Source: Natrialba aegyptia DSM 13077 (GTDB lineage: Archaea > Halobacteriota > Halobacteria > Halobacteriales > Natrialbaceae). From it: DNA of 64,000 nucleotides. The position numbers were made by a program, and so were the translations under genes. The stretch spans positions 1 through 64,000 of the forward strand of contig NZ_AOIP01000062.1 in NCBI RefSeq assembly GCF_000337535.1, given 5' to 3'. The notes beneath the pieces are model-generated. The model was not told the origin of the DNA. It saw nothing but the letters and a program-made list of their open reading frames with translations, and ran no database searches. How positions within the stretch are numbered: the first letter of the stretch is position 1; each line of letters opens with the position of its first letter. This document shows positions 34,642 to 42,978 of the stretch, one piece after another.

Positions 34642-35369
34642 TGTCGGGTGAACTCGTTTTCCAGCACGCCGACGCCCTCGACCTCGACCTCGACGATGTC
34701 TCCGTCCGAGATCGGGCCGACGCCCGCGGGCGTCCCGGTTGAAATCACATCGCCCGACTCCAGCGTCATGTACGCCGTGATCTCGGCGATCAACTCCTCG
34801 ACGGAGAAGATGAACTGGTCGCGGCCGGAGTCCTGGCGGACCTCGCCGTTCACGCGCAGTTCGATGCCCGCGTCGTCGGGCACCGCCTCCGTCGGCGCCA
34901 CGACCGGGCCGATCGGCGCGGCGTTGTCGAACGCCTTCCCGCGGACCCAGTTCTGCTCGACGCGCTGGTCGTCGCGATTCGACACGTCGTTGAGGCAGGT
35001 AAACCCCTCGACGGCGTCCATCGCTTCGCTCTCGGGGACGTTGCGGCACTGCTCGCCGATTACGACGCCCAGTTCGGCCTCCCACTCAACCGTCTCCTTG
35101 CCCTGCGGGAGCGAGATTGTGTCGCCGTGGCCAGACACGGTATTCGGCGGCTTCAGGAACAGCATCGGCCGGTCGGGCAGTTCCATCCCCTCCTCCTCGG
35201 CGTGGTCGGCGTAGTTGAGGCCGACGCAGACGATCTTGCTCGGCTCGACCGGGGGTAGTACGTCGACCTCGGCGGGGTCGTACGTCCGTCCGCCGAACTC
35301 GATTCCGTCGTCCGTCCAGAAGCCGGTCCGTACGCTCCCCGCTGGGTCGCTGAATCGAACTCGTCGCAT
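34638..35369 (-). CDS. FAH-family hydrolase, probable diketo-deoxy-sugar-acid hydrolase
   Basis: A 243-residue FAH-family enzyme. ATG 35369 (MRRVRFSDPAGSVRTG) aligns with the start of its paralogue at 2899. Family motifs are complete: KIVCVGLNYADHAEEEG, LFLKPPNTVSGHGD, the acidic metal strand VEWEAELGVVIGE, FTCLNDVSNRD, WVRGKAFDNAAPIGP, and STGTPAGVGPISDGD. Haloarchaeal relatives hydrolyse 2,4-diketo-3-deoxy-rhamnonate-type acids to pyruvate and lactate. A dehydratase gene upstream and lactate-utilisation genes beyond it make that role attractive here. The exact substrate is inference. Confidence 0.88.
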   Translation of the reverse strand: MRRVRFSDPAGSVRTGFWTDDGIEFGGRTYDPAEVDVLPPVEPSKIVCVGLNYADHAEEEGMELPDRPMLFLKPPNTVSGHGDTISLPQGKETVEWEAELGVVIGEQCRNVPESEAMDAVEGFTCLNDVSNRDDQRVEQNWVRGKAFDNAAPIGPVVAPTEAVPDDAGIELRVNGEVRQDSGRDQFIFSVEELIAEITAYMTLESGDVISTGTPAGVGPISDGDIVEVEVEGVGVLENEFTRQ

Positions 35370-35839
35370 ACGGTGTGAATCAGTACCAACCGTCAAAAGC
35401 GTTCTGATGACAGCATCGCTCGCCGGTTGCAACGGACGATAGAGCCGTCGTCGATGCTCGACGCCTCGTTCGACGTCGACGACCCGACGGCGTCGCTCAA
35501 GGCGTTCGTGAACGTCGGGACCTGCAAGCGGGTGTTCTCGTTCGGTTGACTGCTACGCCCCCACTCTGGGACGCGGTTCGACGGTGTCCAATGAAGTTGG
35601 AAATGACGAAACACGCCCGAACGGCGTCCGACACCGTCGATCGCGAAATGCGAGATGTTCCGTTATGTCTATCTCTGAACGCGGCCGCGGGATTACGAGC
35701 ATATGGTTGTAATTTCCGAGGACCAGCCCGTGTGGGCTCGTCCCACATCTTGTCCAATATTGTTAAATAAAGATATAAAGAACGCTTTCGTATCCCTTGG
35801 TGTTCTCTACCACTGAATTTGACCGATTGCCGTCGTGGA
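35370..35839. other. 470-bp intergenic region with gene remnant and dyad sites
   Basis: No full gene is seen. The minus-strand promoter of the FAH gene is probably CGCTTTTGACGG at about 35393-35402. A 31-codon plus-strand reading frame (35454-35549) looks like a stranded gene end. A dyad, TGTCCAATGAAGTTGGAAA (35585-35603), resembles the 17-nt sites near the IclR gene. The last 70 bp before 35830 are A/T-rich. Confidence 0.5.
35454..35549 (+). pseudogene. Possible 3' remnant of an unidentified gene
   Basis: A 31-codon frame (MLDASFDVDDPTASLKAFVN, then VGTCKRVFSFG and stop) has GC-rich third positions typical of a haloarchaeal gene end. It is preceded by stop codons and has no promoter. It may be the tail of a gene lost by deletion. 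The family is not recognised. Confidence 0.3.
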
Positions 35840-36949
35840 TCAATCCACCCTGTACTCACCCGCCCCCTCGAAGGTCATCCCGTGGCCCGGCCGGGCCGGC
35901 GGCCGGATCTCGCCGTCCTCGACCGGAAGGGGGTCGGCGAGCAGCTCGTCCAACACGGTCGAATGGTGCTCGATGTAGGGGACGTTGTCGACGGCACGTG
36001 CGAGATGGGCGTGGAGCGGTTCGATGTAGTGGGGCGACACGGCGAGGCCGGTCGCGGCCGCCTGCTCGGCGACGTTCATCCACGGCGTGATCCCACCCAC
36101 GCGGCAGACGTCGGGCTGGACGTAATCCACCGCGTCCTGCGCGATCGCCTGCCGGAACTGCGTCTCGTTGTAGAAGTTCTCGCCGGTGGCGATCGGGACA
36201 TCGATTCGTTCCCGGAGATCGGCATACGACACGTAGTCGCCCTTGGGGAGCGGTTCCTCCAGCCAGGTTATCGCGACATCGTCCAGGCGCCCGGTCAGGT
36301 CCCGCGCCTGGGGTATCGTGTACGAGCAGTTGGCGTCGAGCATCAGGTCCAGGTCGGCCGGGAGCGCGTCCCGGACGGCCCGCACGCGCTCGACATCGCG
36401 GTCGACCGACGATCCAACCTTCATTTTCATCCCCGCGAACCCATCCTCGGCAATCCTCCGCGCGTTCTCGACGAGGGTATCGGCGTCGTACTGGAGCCAG
36501 CCACCGTCCGTCTCGTACATCCGTACCGCCTCCCGGCTCCCGCCGAGCAATTCACATAGCGGGAGCCCCGTGACCTTCCCGAGTAGGTCCCAGACGGCGA
36601 CATCGACGGCCGCGACGGCGAACTCGCTGATGCCCTCCCGTCCGATGAACGTCGTCTCCCCGCGCAGGTTCGAGCGCACGGTCCGCGGGGCGACTGGCTG
36701 TCCCTCCAGTAGCGGGACGAGTTCGTCGTCGAGGAACTGCTTCGTCGCCGCGCCGCCGCGGCCGATGGTGTAGGTGAATCCGAGGCCGCGGTGGCCGTCC
36801 TCCGATTCCAGGGTGATTGCGATGACCTCCAGCGTGTCGAACGACTGCGTGGCGTCCTCCAGTGCCTGGTCGTTCGGCACGCGGTAGAGGTTGGTATCGG
36901 CTGTGCGTATCGTATTCGTCGCCGTCCAGCTCATGGCTCGTTCGGACAT
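35840..36949 (-). CDS. Mandelate racemase/muconate lactonizing-type sugar-acid dehydratase
   Basis: A 369-residue member of the enolase superfamily, MR/MLE branch. The active-site set is visible: GMKMKVG (Lys base pair, K-x-K), metal-binding Asp in MLDANCSYT, Glu in WLEEPLPKGD, Glu in IATGENFYNE, and a His in AVSPHYIEPLHAHL. Such enzymes abstract a proton alpha to a carboxylate. Most sugar-cluster members dehydrate aldonates such as gluconate, fuconate or rhamnonate to 2-keto-3-deoxy acids. Beside an FAH hydrolase and Lut genes, a 6-deoxy-sugar aldonate is plausible. The substrate cannot be read from the sequence alone. Confidence 0.88.
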   Translation of the reverse strand: MSERAMSWTATNTIRTADTNLYRVPNDQALEDATQSFDTLEVIAITLESEDGHRGLGFTYTIGRGGAATKQFLDDELVPLLEGQPVAPRTVRSNLRGETTFIGREGISEFAVAAVDVAVWDLLGKVTGLPLCELLGGSREAVRMYETDGGWLQYDADTLVENARRIAEDGFAGMKMKVGSSVDRDVERVRAVRDALPADLDLMLDANCSYTIPQARDLTGRLDDVAITWLEEPLPKGDYVSYADLRERIDVPIATGENFYNETQFRQAIAQDAVDYVQPDVCRVGGITPWMNVAEQAAATGLAVSPHYIEPLHAHLARAVDNVPYIEHHSTVLDELLADPLPVEDGEIRPPARPGHGMTFEGAGEYRVD

Positions 36950-37003
36950 CGCCTCCTCGGTACAAATCAGTTTCCCGCGGCCGGGGCGACCCGTGCGCTG
37001 CGC

Positions 37004-39217
37004 CTACTGGCGTTCGGGATCGAGCAGCTCGACCGGGTGGCGCGTCTCCGGGGACAGCAGCGAGTCGAGCTGCTCCATACAGGAGGTGCCGCTGGCGACA
37101 ACCGTCCGCTCGTCGGCGGCCCCCTCGAACTGGTCGGCCAGCGTCTCTCCGACGTCTATGCTCAGGTCGTAGTACTCGCTCTTGTAACCGAAGCTCCCGG
37201 CCATCCCACAGCACTCGACGTCGGAGGTGAACACGTCGTACCCGAGCCGCTCCAGCACCGCCTCAGTGTACCCCTCCAAGCCGAGCGTCCGCTGCTGGCA
37301 GTGGCTGTGGTACGCGACGCCGTCGCCGTCACCCGCGGGCAGGGCGTCGGGGTCCGCACCGTTCTCCAGCAGGCCGTAGGCGTACTCCAACACCTCGTAG
37401 CTGTTCCCGTCGAGCCGCTCGTACGCCGCTTCGGGGAGCAGCTTTTCGTATTCCCGGCGGAACATCGCCAGGTCGCTAGGCTCGACGGCGACCACGTCGT
37501 ACCCGTCCTCGACGTACGTCAAGAGCGACTCCGCGACGGTCTCGGCCTTCTTCTCGGCCGTGGCGATCATCCCCTGAGACAGCGGCGCGCGGCCGGAGCC
37601 GCCCACGTCTGGGACGACGACCTCGCAGTCGAGCGCCTCCAGCACGCGAACTGCGGCCTTCCCGCGCTCCGCCCGGACGTAGTTCGTGTACACGTCCGGG
37701 TACAGCGCGACGCGGCGCTCCGGGTCGGCGACGCGGGACTCGCGCGACGCCGCCCACTCGCGGAGCGTCGTGCGCCGGAACGCCGGTAGGTCGCGCCGGG
37801 CGTCGATCCCCAGCACCGACTCCATCACCTTCCGCGCGGGCCCCGTCGAGGCAACGGCGTTCGACAGCGGCGCGGTCGCGCTGCCTATCCTCGCCACCGC
37901 CTCGAAGTTCCCGAAGAAACGCTTTCGGAGCGACGTACCGGGCTCCTCCTCGTCCGGCACGAGGCCGTCGACTAGCACGTCGTCGAAGCCGGGGTCCTTC
38001 CCGCGATTGATGCGGTCCCGAACGACCGTGTTGATCCACGGGATATCGATCTTCACCGGACAGGCGTTCACACAGCGGGAGCAGCCGGTACAGAGGTCGT
38101 TGAACTCCGCCGCAACGTCGTTTCCCTCGATCCCGGCCTCCCAGCCGGTGGCGATGCCACCCGTGTACGTCTCCCCGCCGAAGGCGTGGCCGCCGACGGA
38201 CTGGAAGTTCGCACACGAGTTCGCACAGGCCCCACATCGGATGCAGTAAAGCGTCTCGCGAAGATCGTCGTCCTCGCACATCTCCCGCCGCCCGTTGTCG
38301 AGCAGCACGAGGTGGAAGTCGCGGTCCGCATCGCCGTTCCCGAAGTGCGGCTCATCACTGCTGTCGAAGTCGATCGCAGGCGTGTCGACCGGCGGTGTCA
38401 GCAGTGACAGGTACTGCGGAATGTCTTGACCCGTCGCCGACCGCGAGATGAGTTCCGCGAACGGCTCCAATTCCGCGATCGATGGGATGATCTTCTCGAT
38501 CCCGGCGACGGCGACGTGCGTGTCGGGGATCGACGCACACTTGCGGGCATTGCCCTCGTTGGTCACCAGCGCTATCGACCCGCTCTCGGCTAGGACGAAG
38601 TTCGCGCCCGTGACCCCGACCTCGGCGTCGTCGATGCACTCGCCGAGGTACTCCCGCGCAAACGCCGTCAGCTTCTCCGCGGAGTCGAGCGACTCGTCCG
38701 GGTCGAACTCCTCCTCGAACAGCTTCGTGATCTCCTCGCGGGACTTGTGGAGTGACGGGCCGACGATGTGCGACGGCGCCTCCTCGGCGACCTGGATGAC
38801 GAACTCGCCGAGGTCCGTCTCCCAGACGTCGAATCCGTCGGCCTCCAGGGCCTCGTTCAAGTCCATCTCCTCGGTAGTCATTGACTTCGACTTCACGACG
38901 CTGTCGGCGTCGACATCGTCGGCTACCTCGGCGAGGTACCGGTTCGCGTCCTCGGCGTCGTCGGCGACGTACACCGTCCCGCCGTTCGCCTCGACGGCCT
39001 TCCGTGTCCGGTCGATGAGCTCGGGGAGGCGCTCGATCGCGTCCGCTTTTATCTCTCGCGCCTGGGAGCGGTTGTCCTCGTGTGCGCCTTCGCCGACGGC
39101 TTTCACCGCGTTGTACCGTTCTGAGTTGAATAGGCGCGTGTTCTCCTTTATCTCGTCGCCTTCCGATTCGAGCAGCGTGCGGATGCGGTCGGCATCCAGT
39201 TGTTGTGATTCACTCAT
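37004..39217 (-). CDS. LutB-LutA fusion: iron-sulfur lactate-oxidation subunit
   Basis: A 737-residue fusion. Residues 1 to about 300 form a LUD (LutB-type) domain with VGVTGANFVLAESGSIALVTNEGNAR. Next come two 4Fe-4S motifs, CIRCGACANSC and CTGCSRCVNACP. The final 250 or so residues resemble LutA/glycolate-oxidase iron-sulfur subunits, with the second CCG motif intact (ECCGMAGSFGYK). The first CCG motif has become GGSGRAPLSQG, so its cysteines are lost. With LutC, encoded just upstream with an 8-nt overlap, it should oxidise L-lactate to pyruvate in the cytoplasm and pass electrons to the respiratory chain. Confidence 0.9.
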   Translation of the reverse strand: MSESQQLDADRIRTLLESEGDEIKENTRLFNSERYNAVKAVGEGAHEDNRSQAREIKADAIERLPELIDRTRKAVEANGGTVYVADDAEDANRYLAEVADDVDADSVVKSKSMTTEEMDLNEALEADGFDVWETDLGEFVIQVAEEAPSHIVGPSLHKSREEITKLFEEEFDPDESLDSAEKLTAFAREYLGECIDDAEVGVTGANFVLAESGSIALVTNEGNARKCASIPDTHVAVAGIEKIIPSIAELEPFAELISRSATGQDIPQYLSLLTPPVDTPAIDFDSSDEPHFGNGDADRDFHLVLLDNGRREMCEDDDLRETLYCIRCGACANSCANFQSVGGHAFGGETYTGGIATGWEAGIEGNDVAAEFNDLCTGCSRCVNACPVKIDIPWINTVVRDRINRGKDPGFDDVLVDGLVPDEEEPGTSLRKRFFGNFEAVARIGSATAPLSNAVASTGPARKVMESVLGIDARRDLPAFRRTTLREWAASRESRVADPERRVALYPDVYTNYVRAERGKAAVRVLEALDCEVVVPDVGGSGRAPLSQGMIATAEKKAETVAESLLTYVEDGYDVVAVEPSDLAMFRREYEKLLPEAAYERLDGNSYEVLEYAYGLLENGADPDALPAGDGDGVAYHSHCQQRTLGLEGYTEAVLERLGYDVFTSDVECCGMAGSFGYKSEYYDLSIDVGETLADQFEGAADERTVVASGTSCMEQLDSLLSPETRHPVELLDPERQ

Positions 39218-39722
39218 TATCCCTGACGATGATGACGTGGACCTCCTCCGGCCCGTGGACGCCCTGGACGAGCGCGCCCATGTCGCCCGTCGAACTCGGC
39301 CCCGTCGCGAGGATGAACGACTGACGGTCCTCCTCGAACTCCGCCCGGAGCCAGCCGAAGGCGTCCGACAGATCCGTCCGCAGGTCGCTCGCCCTGACGA
39401 CGACTACGTGCCGCTCCGGGTACAGCGCGATGAACTCGTCGCCCTCGGCCCGGGACTCGACCGCGACGGTCCCCAGCGAGGCGATGCCCATGCGCGACCC
39501 GCTCACGCCAGTCACCGCCTCGCTGAGCCTGGAGGGCGACGGATCGAGCGTCACCGGCGCGTCCGCGAGCGAGAGGCCGTCGAACGGCAGTTCGGCCCCA
39601 ACCGCGGGGGGCTCGACCAGGTCGGCCACCGTCGACACCAGCTCGTCGGGTGCAACGGCGGTCGACGCCGTGTCCAGGCGTGACAGCGACTGCTGAAACT
39701 TCTCCACCGAACCCGTGCTCAT
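39210..39722 (-). CDS. lutC: LutC-type LUD domain protein
   Basis: A 170-residue LUD-domain protein. It carries the LutC signature ILATGPSSTGDMGALVQGVHGPEEVHVIIV near the C-terminus, split by the usual GPS-S-T-G-D turn. Upstream strands include GIASLGTVAVES and the Pro-rich N-terminal segment. LutC is the third component of the LutABC L-lactate oxidation system. The gene is first of a two-gene operon, overlapping the LutB-LutA fusion by 8 nt. A TATA-like element (CGTATTTCG on the minus strand, 39743-39752) lies about 25 nt upstream. Confidence 0.88.
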   Translation of the reverse strand: MSTGSVEKFQQSLSRLDTASTAVAPDELVSTVADLVEPPAVGAELPFDGLSLADAPVTLDPSPSRLSEAVTGVSGSRMGIASLGTVAVESRAEGDEFIALYPERHVVVVRASDLRTDLSDAFGWLRAEFEEDRQSFILATGPSSTGDMGALVQGVHGPEEVHVIIVRDNE

Positions 39723-39837
39723 ACCTTCTTCATGGATTGTATCGAAATACGTCTTGCATTGTTCCCGTCCGTCCCGGCCGGGGATCGGCCCACTGGACCG
39801 GTGGTTCGTGGCGACTCCATGGTCGATCCACGGCTGC

Positions 39838-40269
39838 CTACTCCGCCTCCATGATGGTGACGACCGGGCGCTCCGTGTTCAGCAGGATCGACTGCGTGAC
39901 GCTGCCGAACAACGCCTTCCCGGTCGGGGACCGCGCCCGCCCGCCGACGAGGACGTACCGTGCGTCGACCTCGTCGGCGTACTCGACGACCTTCTTTCTC
40001 GGCGTCCCGACCCGGCCGACGACCTCGTAGTCCGCGTCGAGTGCCTCGTCTATCCCCTCGGCCGCGGCGGCCGCAGCGTCGTCCTCGATGGAGCCCTCGG
40101 GCCCGGTCTCCCGCACGCTGGACCGTTTCTCCACCAGCCGCGTGTACTCGGTCTCTTCGATGACGTGGACGAGGTGGAGTTCGTCGTCGAACGCCCGTGC
40201 GAGTTCGTCGGCCTGCGCGGCGATCGCTGTCGACTGATCGGAACCGCTAATCGCTGCAACGATGACCAT
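39838..40269 (-). CDS. Universal stress protein A (UspA) family protein
   Basis: A 143-residue UspA-fold protein. ATG 40269 (MVIVAAISGSDQSTAIAAQA) is selected over a longer upstream reading because a TATA box precedes it. Typical segments are the HLVHVIEETEYT strand, EVVGRVGTPRKKVVEYADEV, and the nucleotide-loop region ARYVLVGGRARSPTGKALFGSVTQSILLNTERPVV (G-x2-G-x9-G-S/T), shown here in parts. It probably binds ATP or AMP and signals stress or energy state. It has no obvious catalytic part in the sugar pathway. Confidence 0.87.
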   Translation of the reverse strand: MVIVAAISGSDQSTAIAAQADELARAFDDELHLVHVIEETEYTRLVEKRSSVRETGPEGSIEDDAAAAAAEGIDEALDADYEVVGRVGTPRKKVVEYADEVDARYVLVGGRARSPTGKALFGSVTQSILLNTERPVVTIMEAE

Positions 40270-40290
40270 GCTGAATGGAGGTATCCATTC

Positions 40291-40300
40291 GAATATAAAT
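40291..40300 (-). promoter_or_regulatory. TATA box of the UspA gene
   Basis: ATTTATATTC on the minus strand, 22-31 nt before ATG 40269, lies only 20 nt beyond the end of the dehydrogenase gene. Confidence 0.6.
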
Positions 40301-40319
40301 GTTAGCCTGGGAATCCGCC

Positions 40320-41344
40320 TCAATCTATCGAGATCATGCCCTTGACCACGGCCGGCTTCGCGGCCCGCTCGAACGCATCGCTCACGCGGTCGAGCGGCAG
40401 GTCGAAGTCGATGATCTCCGCCGCGTCCACGTCACCGCCCGCTATCAGGGATATCGCCGTCGGGTACGTGTTGGCGAACCGGTAGCTCCCCGCACGTCGA
40501 CCTGCCGCCGAACCAGTTCAAACGTGTCCACCGGCACCTCGGCGTCTGGCGCGAGGCCGACCAGGACGACGGTGCCGTCCGGCCGCGTAACGTCGAGTAC
40601 CGACTCGATCGCTGGCGGGGCCCCGGTCGCCTCTATCGCGGCATCGACGCCCGTGCCAAACGCCTCGCGGACCGCCGCCGCGACATCCGCCTCGCGGGCG
40701 TCGATAGCCAGGTCGGCCCCGCGGTCGACGGCCCTGTCGAGTTTCGAGTCGACCACGTCGACGACGGCCACGTCCGCCGCTCCCGCCGCCCGCGCTACGT
40801 CTGCAGCGAGCAGCCCGATCGGACCCGCGCCCATGACGAGCACCGAGTCACCCATTCCCACGTCGGCGCGCCGCACGGCGTGGATACCGACGCTGATCGG
40901 CTCGCACAGCGCCCCCTCCTGGGTGGAGACGGCGTCCGGGAGGCCGTAGGCGTACTCTGCGGGCCAGGCGATGTACTCCCTGAACGCCCCGTCGGTGCCG
41001 GGCGTCGCCATGAACTCGACGTCCCGGCAGAGATTGTACGTTCCCCGCCAACAGTACTCGCACTCGCCGCACGGAACGCCGGGTTCGATCGCGATCCGGT
41101 CGCCGACAGCGTGGCCGTCGACGTCCGCACCGACTTCGACAACCGTGCCCGCGCTTTCGTGTCCGAGCACCAGCGGCTCCTCGACAGCCAGGTCACCCAT
41201 TCGGCCGTGCTCGTACCAGTGGATATCGGAGCCGCAGATCCCGATATCGCTCACCTCGACGAGCACCTCCGACGGGCCAGGCGCGGGGCGCTCCCGAGCA
41301 TTCAGTTCGAACGTCCCCGACTCGACGAGCGACACCGCCCTCAC
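40320..41344 (-). pseudogene. Zinc-dependent alcohol (polyol) dehydrogenase with a C-terminal frameshift
   Basis: This encodes a medium-chain, sorbitol/threonine-dehydrogenase-like enzyme. It has GICGSDIHWYEHGRMGD, catalytic-zinc GHES, four structural-zinc cysteines (CGECEYCWRGTYNLC), and the NAD loop VMGAGPIGLLAADVA. GTG 41344 overlaps the upstream small gene's TGA as GTGA. The frame breaks at 40488-40491, where CCCC (GGGG on the coding strand) should be one base longer. With one base added the protein continues RGSYRFANTYPTAISLIAGG to ...VVKGMISID and stops at 40320, giving about 341 residues, a normal length. Unrepaired, it ends early with RGATGSPTRTRRRYP. It may be a sequencing error or a real null. 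The likely role is oxidation of a hydroxyl in a sugar or sugar acid. Confidence 0.85.
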
Positions 41345-41460
41345 GCTCGCCACCCCTGCACCGCAGAGACATCTCCGTGAATCCGTTCTATCGCGTCGTC
41401 ACCGAGCGTCGGCTCCCGGCGCTCCTGTTCCGCCGCTGACTGCCGTTCGAGCAGTGCCAT
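41341..41460 (-). CDS. Small 39-residue protein coupled to the dehydrogenase gene
   Basis: ATG 41460 opens MALLERQSAAEQERREPTLG, then DDAIERIHGDVSAVQGWRA, and TGA 41343-41341 overlaps the dehydrogenase GTG as GTGA. This coupling and a TATA-like AAGCTTAGG about 30 nt upstream support a real small gene. The frame stays open further upstream, so a longer N-terminus is possible. It is charged and helical-looking, with no recognisable family. Possibly a small partner or a leader for the dehydrogenase. Confidence 0.5.
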   Translation of the reverse strand: MALLERQSAAEQERREPTLGDDAIERIHGDVSAVQGWRA

Positions 41461-41530
41461 CTCATCCAGTACTCCGCGAGTGGGCAACCTAAGCTTTGTG
41501 TCCACGCCGCCGCCAGCGGTACATGGTCCT

Positions 41531-42667
41531 CTATAGCGACGGACCGATGCGGCTGACGGCGAACGACGTGAGCCCGTGCTCCTCGCTGGCCGTCCGGCCG
41601 CCGTCGGCGACGCGAGCGATCTCGGACAGCAGCGCATCCGCGTCGGCCCCGCGGGCGTCGAGGTCCACGTCATCGGCGAGCGCGTCCGCCGTGGTCCCGT
41701 CGCCGGTCACCTTGAGGACCGGGACGACCGGGTGGCCCGTCGGTACCCCGTCGGCCGTGACGTGGATGACGACCGACGCCCCAGCCGCCGCGAGCGTGGT
41801 CGCCGCCTCCTCGAAGCGGGAGGAGGAGTCGACCAGCGTCACCCCGGCGTCGGCCGCCGCCCGGCCGCCGTACGGAACGAACTCGTCGACGCTCGCGCTC
41901 CCCCACGCGCCGACGACCTCGTCGAACGGTGCGTCCGCAGCGTGGCGGGCGATCCGTCGGACGTTCCCGGGGCGGCCCGCGTGGCGCGTTCCGACCTCGC
42001 GGATCGCGTCGGCGACAGCCACCGTCGTGGCGCGGGCGGCGGCGGCGTCCGTGTGGGGGGCGAGCCGCTCCGTCCCGGCGACGATGACGCGCGCCCCGGC
42101 GTCGACCAGCGCGTCGACGGCCTCGCCCACGAGCGGATCCGCGACCGCGCGCGTCGAGCCATCGAGGTCCGAACTCACGACGCCGACGGTGAGGTCCGCG
42201 AGCCCAGCGCCGGCGCGGTCCGCGTCCGCCGCGGCGTCCGCGAGGTCGGCGGTCGCGGCGACGCCCTCCTCGACGCAGGGTTCCGTACCGCCCGCGTCCT
42301 GGATCGCCGTCTCGCGGACCGCTACACCGCGCTCCCCGATCCTGTCGGCGAACGGGCCGCTCTGAAGGTGTTCGCAGCCCAGCCCCACGACGGTCGCGCC
42401 CGCGATGTTCGGGTTGCGGGCGAGGTTCAGGAGCGTTCGCTCCGTGCGCTCGTGGTCATCGCCGACCTGACCGCAGCCGTGGTCGTGCGGGGCCGCGACA
42501 GCGTCGTCGTGCTCCGCTGCGATCCGCTCGGCGACGAGGTGCGAGCAGATCACCGACGGGACGACCAGTACGCGGTTCCGCACGCCGACGCGCCCGTCCG
42601 ATCGCCGGTACGCGTCGAACGACGTTCCCGGGACGCGCCGCCGTGAGGCACCACTCGGCGCCGACAT
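41531..42667 (-). CDS. UxaA-type dehydratase large subunit, second paralogue
   Basis: A 378-residue protein related to the C-terminal catalytic domain of altronate/galactarate dehydratases. The N-terminal half is well kept: YRRSDGRVGVRNRVLVVPS, PHDHGCGQ, NLARNPNIAGATVVGLGCEHLQ and AGGTEPCVEEG. The later half has lost family motifs: the CGGSD region reads VVSSDLDGSTRAV, and the EKSLGA segment is absent. TADGVPTGHPVVPVLKVTG remains. Its ATG overlaps the SAF-domain gene as ATGA. It complements the paralogue at 42975, which keeps the opposite half, so the two may share an active site. Confidence 0.83.
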   Translation of the reverse strand: MSAPSGASRRRVPGTSFDAYRRSDGRVGVRNRVLVVPSVICSHLVAERIAAEHDDAVAAPHDHGCGQVGDDHERTERTLLNLARNPNIAGATVVGLGCEHLQSGPFADRIGERGVAVRETAIQDAGGTEPCVEEGVAATADLADAAADADRAGAGLADLTVGVVSSDLDGSTRAVADPLVGEAVDALVDAGARVIVAGTERLAPHTDAAAARATTVAVADAIREVGTRHAGRPGNVRRIARHAADAPFDEVVGAWGSASVDEFVPYGGRAAADAGVTLVDSSSRFEEAATTLAAAGASVVIHVTADGVPTGHPVVPVLKVTGDGTTADALADDVDLDARGADADALLSEIARVADGGRTASEEHGLTSFAVSRIGPSL

Positions 42668-42978
42668 CAGGCCACCTCCCTGTCCGCGGTGCGGTCGCCC
42701 CGACCGCGCCTGCTCTCGCAGTTGTGCGTGTGCACCCACTCGCCTGGGGCAATCGGCTCGACGGCCTCGCCGATCGTCTCGCCGTACTTCACGACGGCGT
42801 CCCCCGGCTCCAGCGGGACCAACGCGACCTTGTGGCCGAACGGGATGGCCTCCACGAGTTCGACCGTCCGGTCGTCGTACGGTATCCCCGTCCCTGCATC
42901 TAGGTCGTCGATGGCCGTGACGACGTTGTCCTGCGCGGCCATGTGCAGCCCCGCGTCGCCGAGGACCGTCCCCTTCAT
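42667..42978 (-). CDS. UxaA-type dehydratase small subunit (SAF domain)
   Basis: A 103-residue SAF-domain protein matching the N-terminal domain of altronate dehydratase (UxaA) or galactarate dehydratase. The small subunit of sulfolactate sulfo-lyase (SuyA) has the same fold. Visible marks are DNVVTAIDDLDAGTGI, AIPFGHKVALVPLEPGDAVVKYGETIG and the terminal GEWVHTHNCES. This domain binds substrate and forms the lid over the catalytic domain. The gene overlaps both large-subunit genes by ATGA junctions, so all three products should be made together. Confidence 0.88.
   Translation of the reverse strand: MKGTVLGDAGLHMAAQDNVVTAIDDLDAGTGIPYDDRTVELVEAIPFGHKVALVPLEPGDAVVKYGETIGEAVEPIAPGEWVHTHNCESRRGRGDRTADREVA

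Noticed and set aside
34642-35085. N-terminal extension of the Gfo/Idh gene at 33544
   Set aside because: It runs out of frame through the FAH-family gene; the ATGA overlap at 34638-34641 gives the true start.
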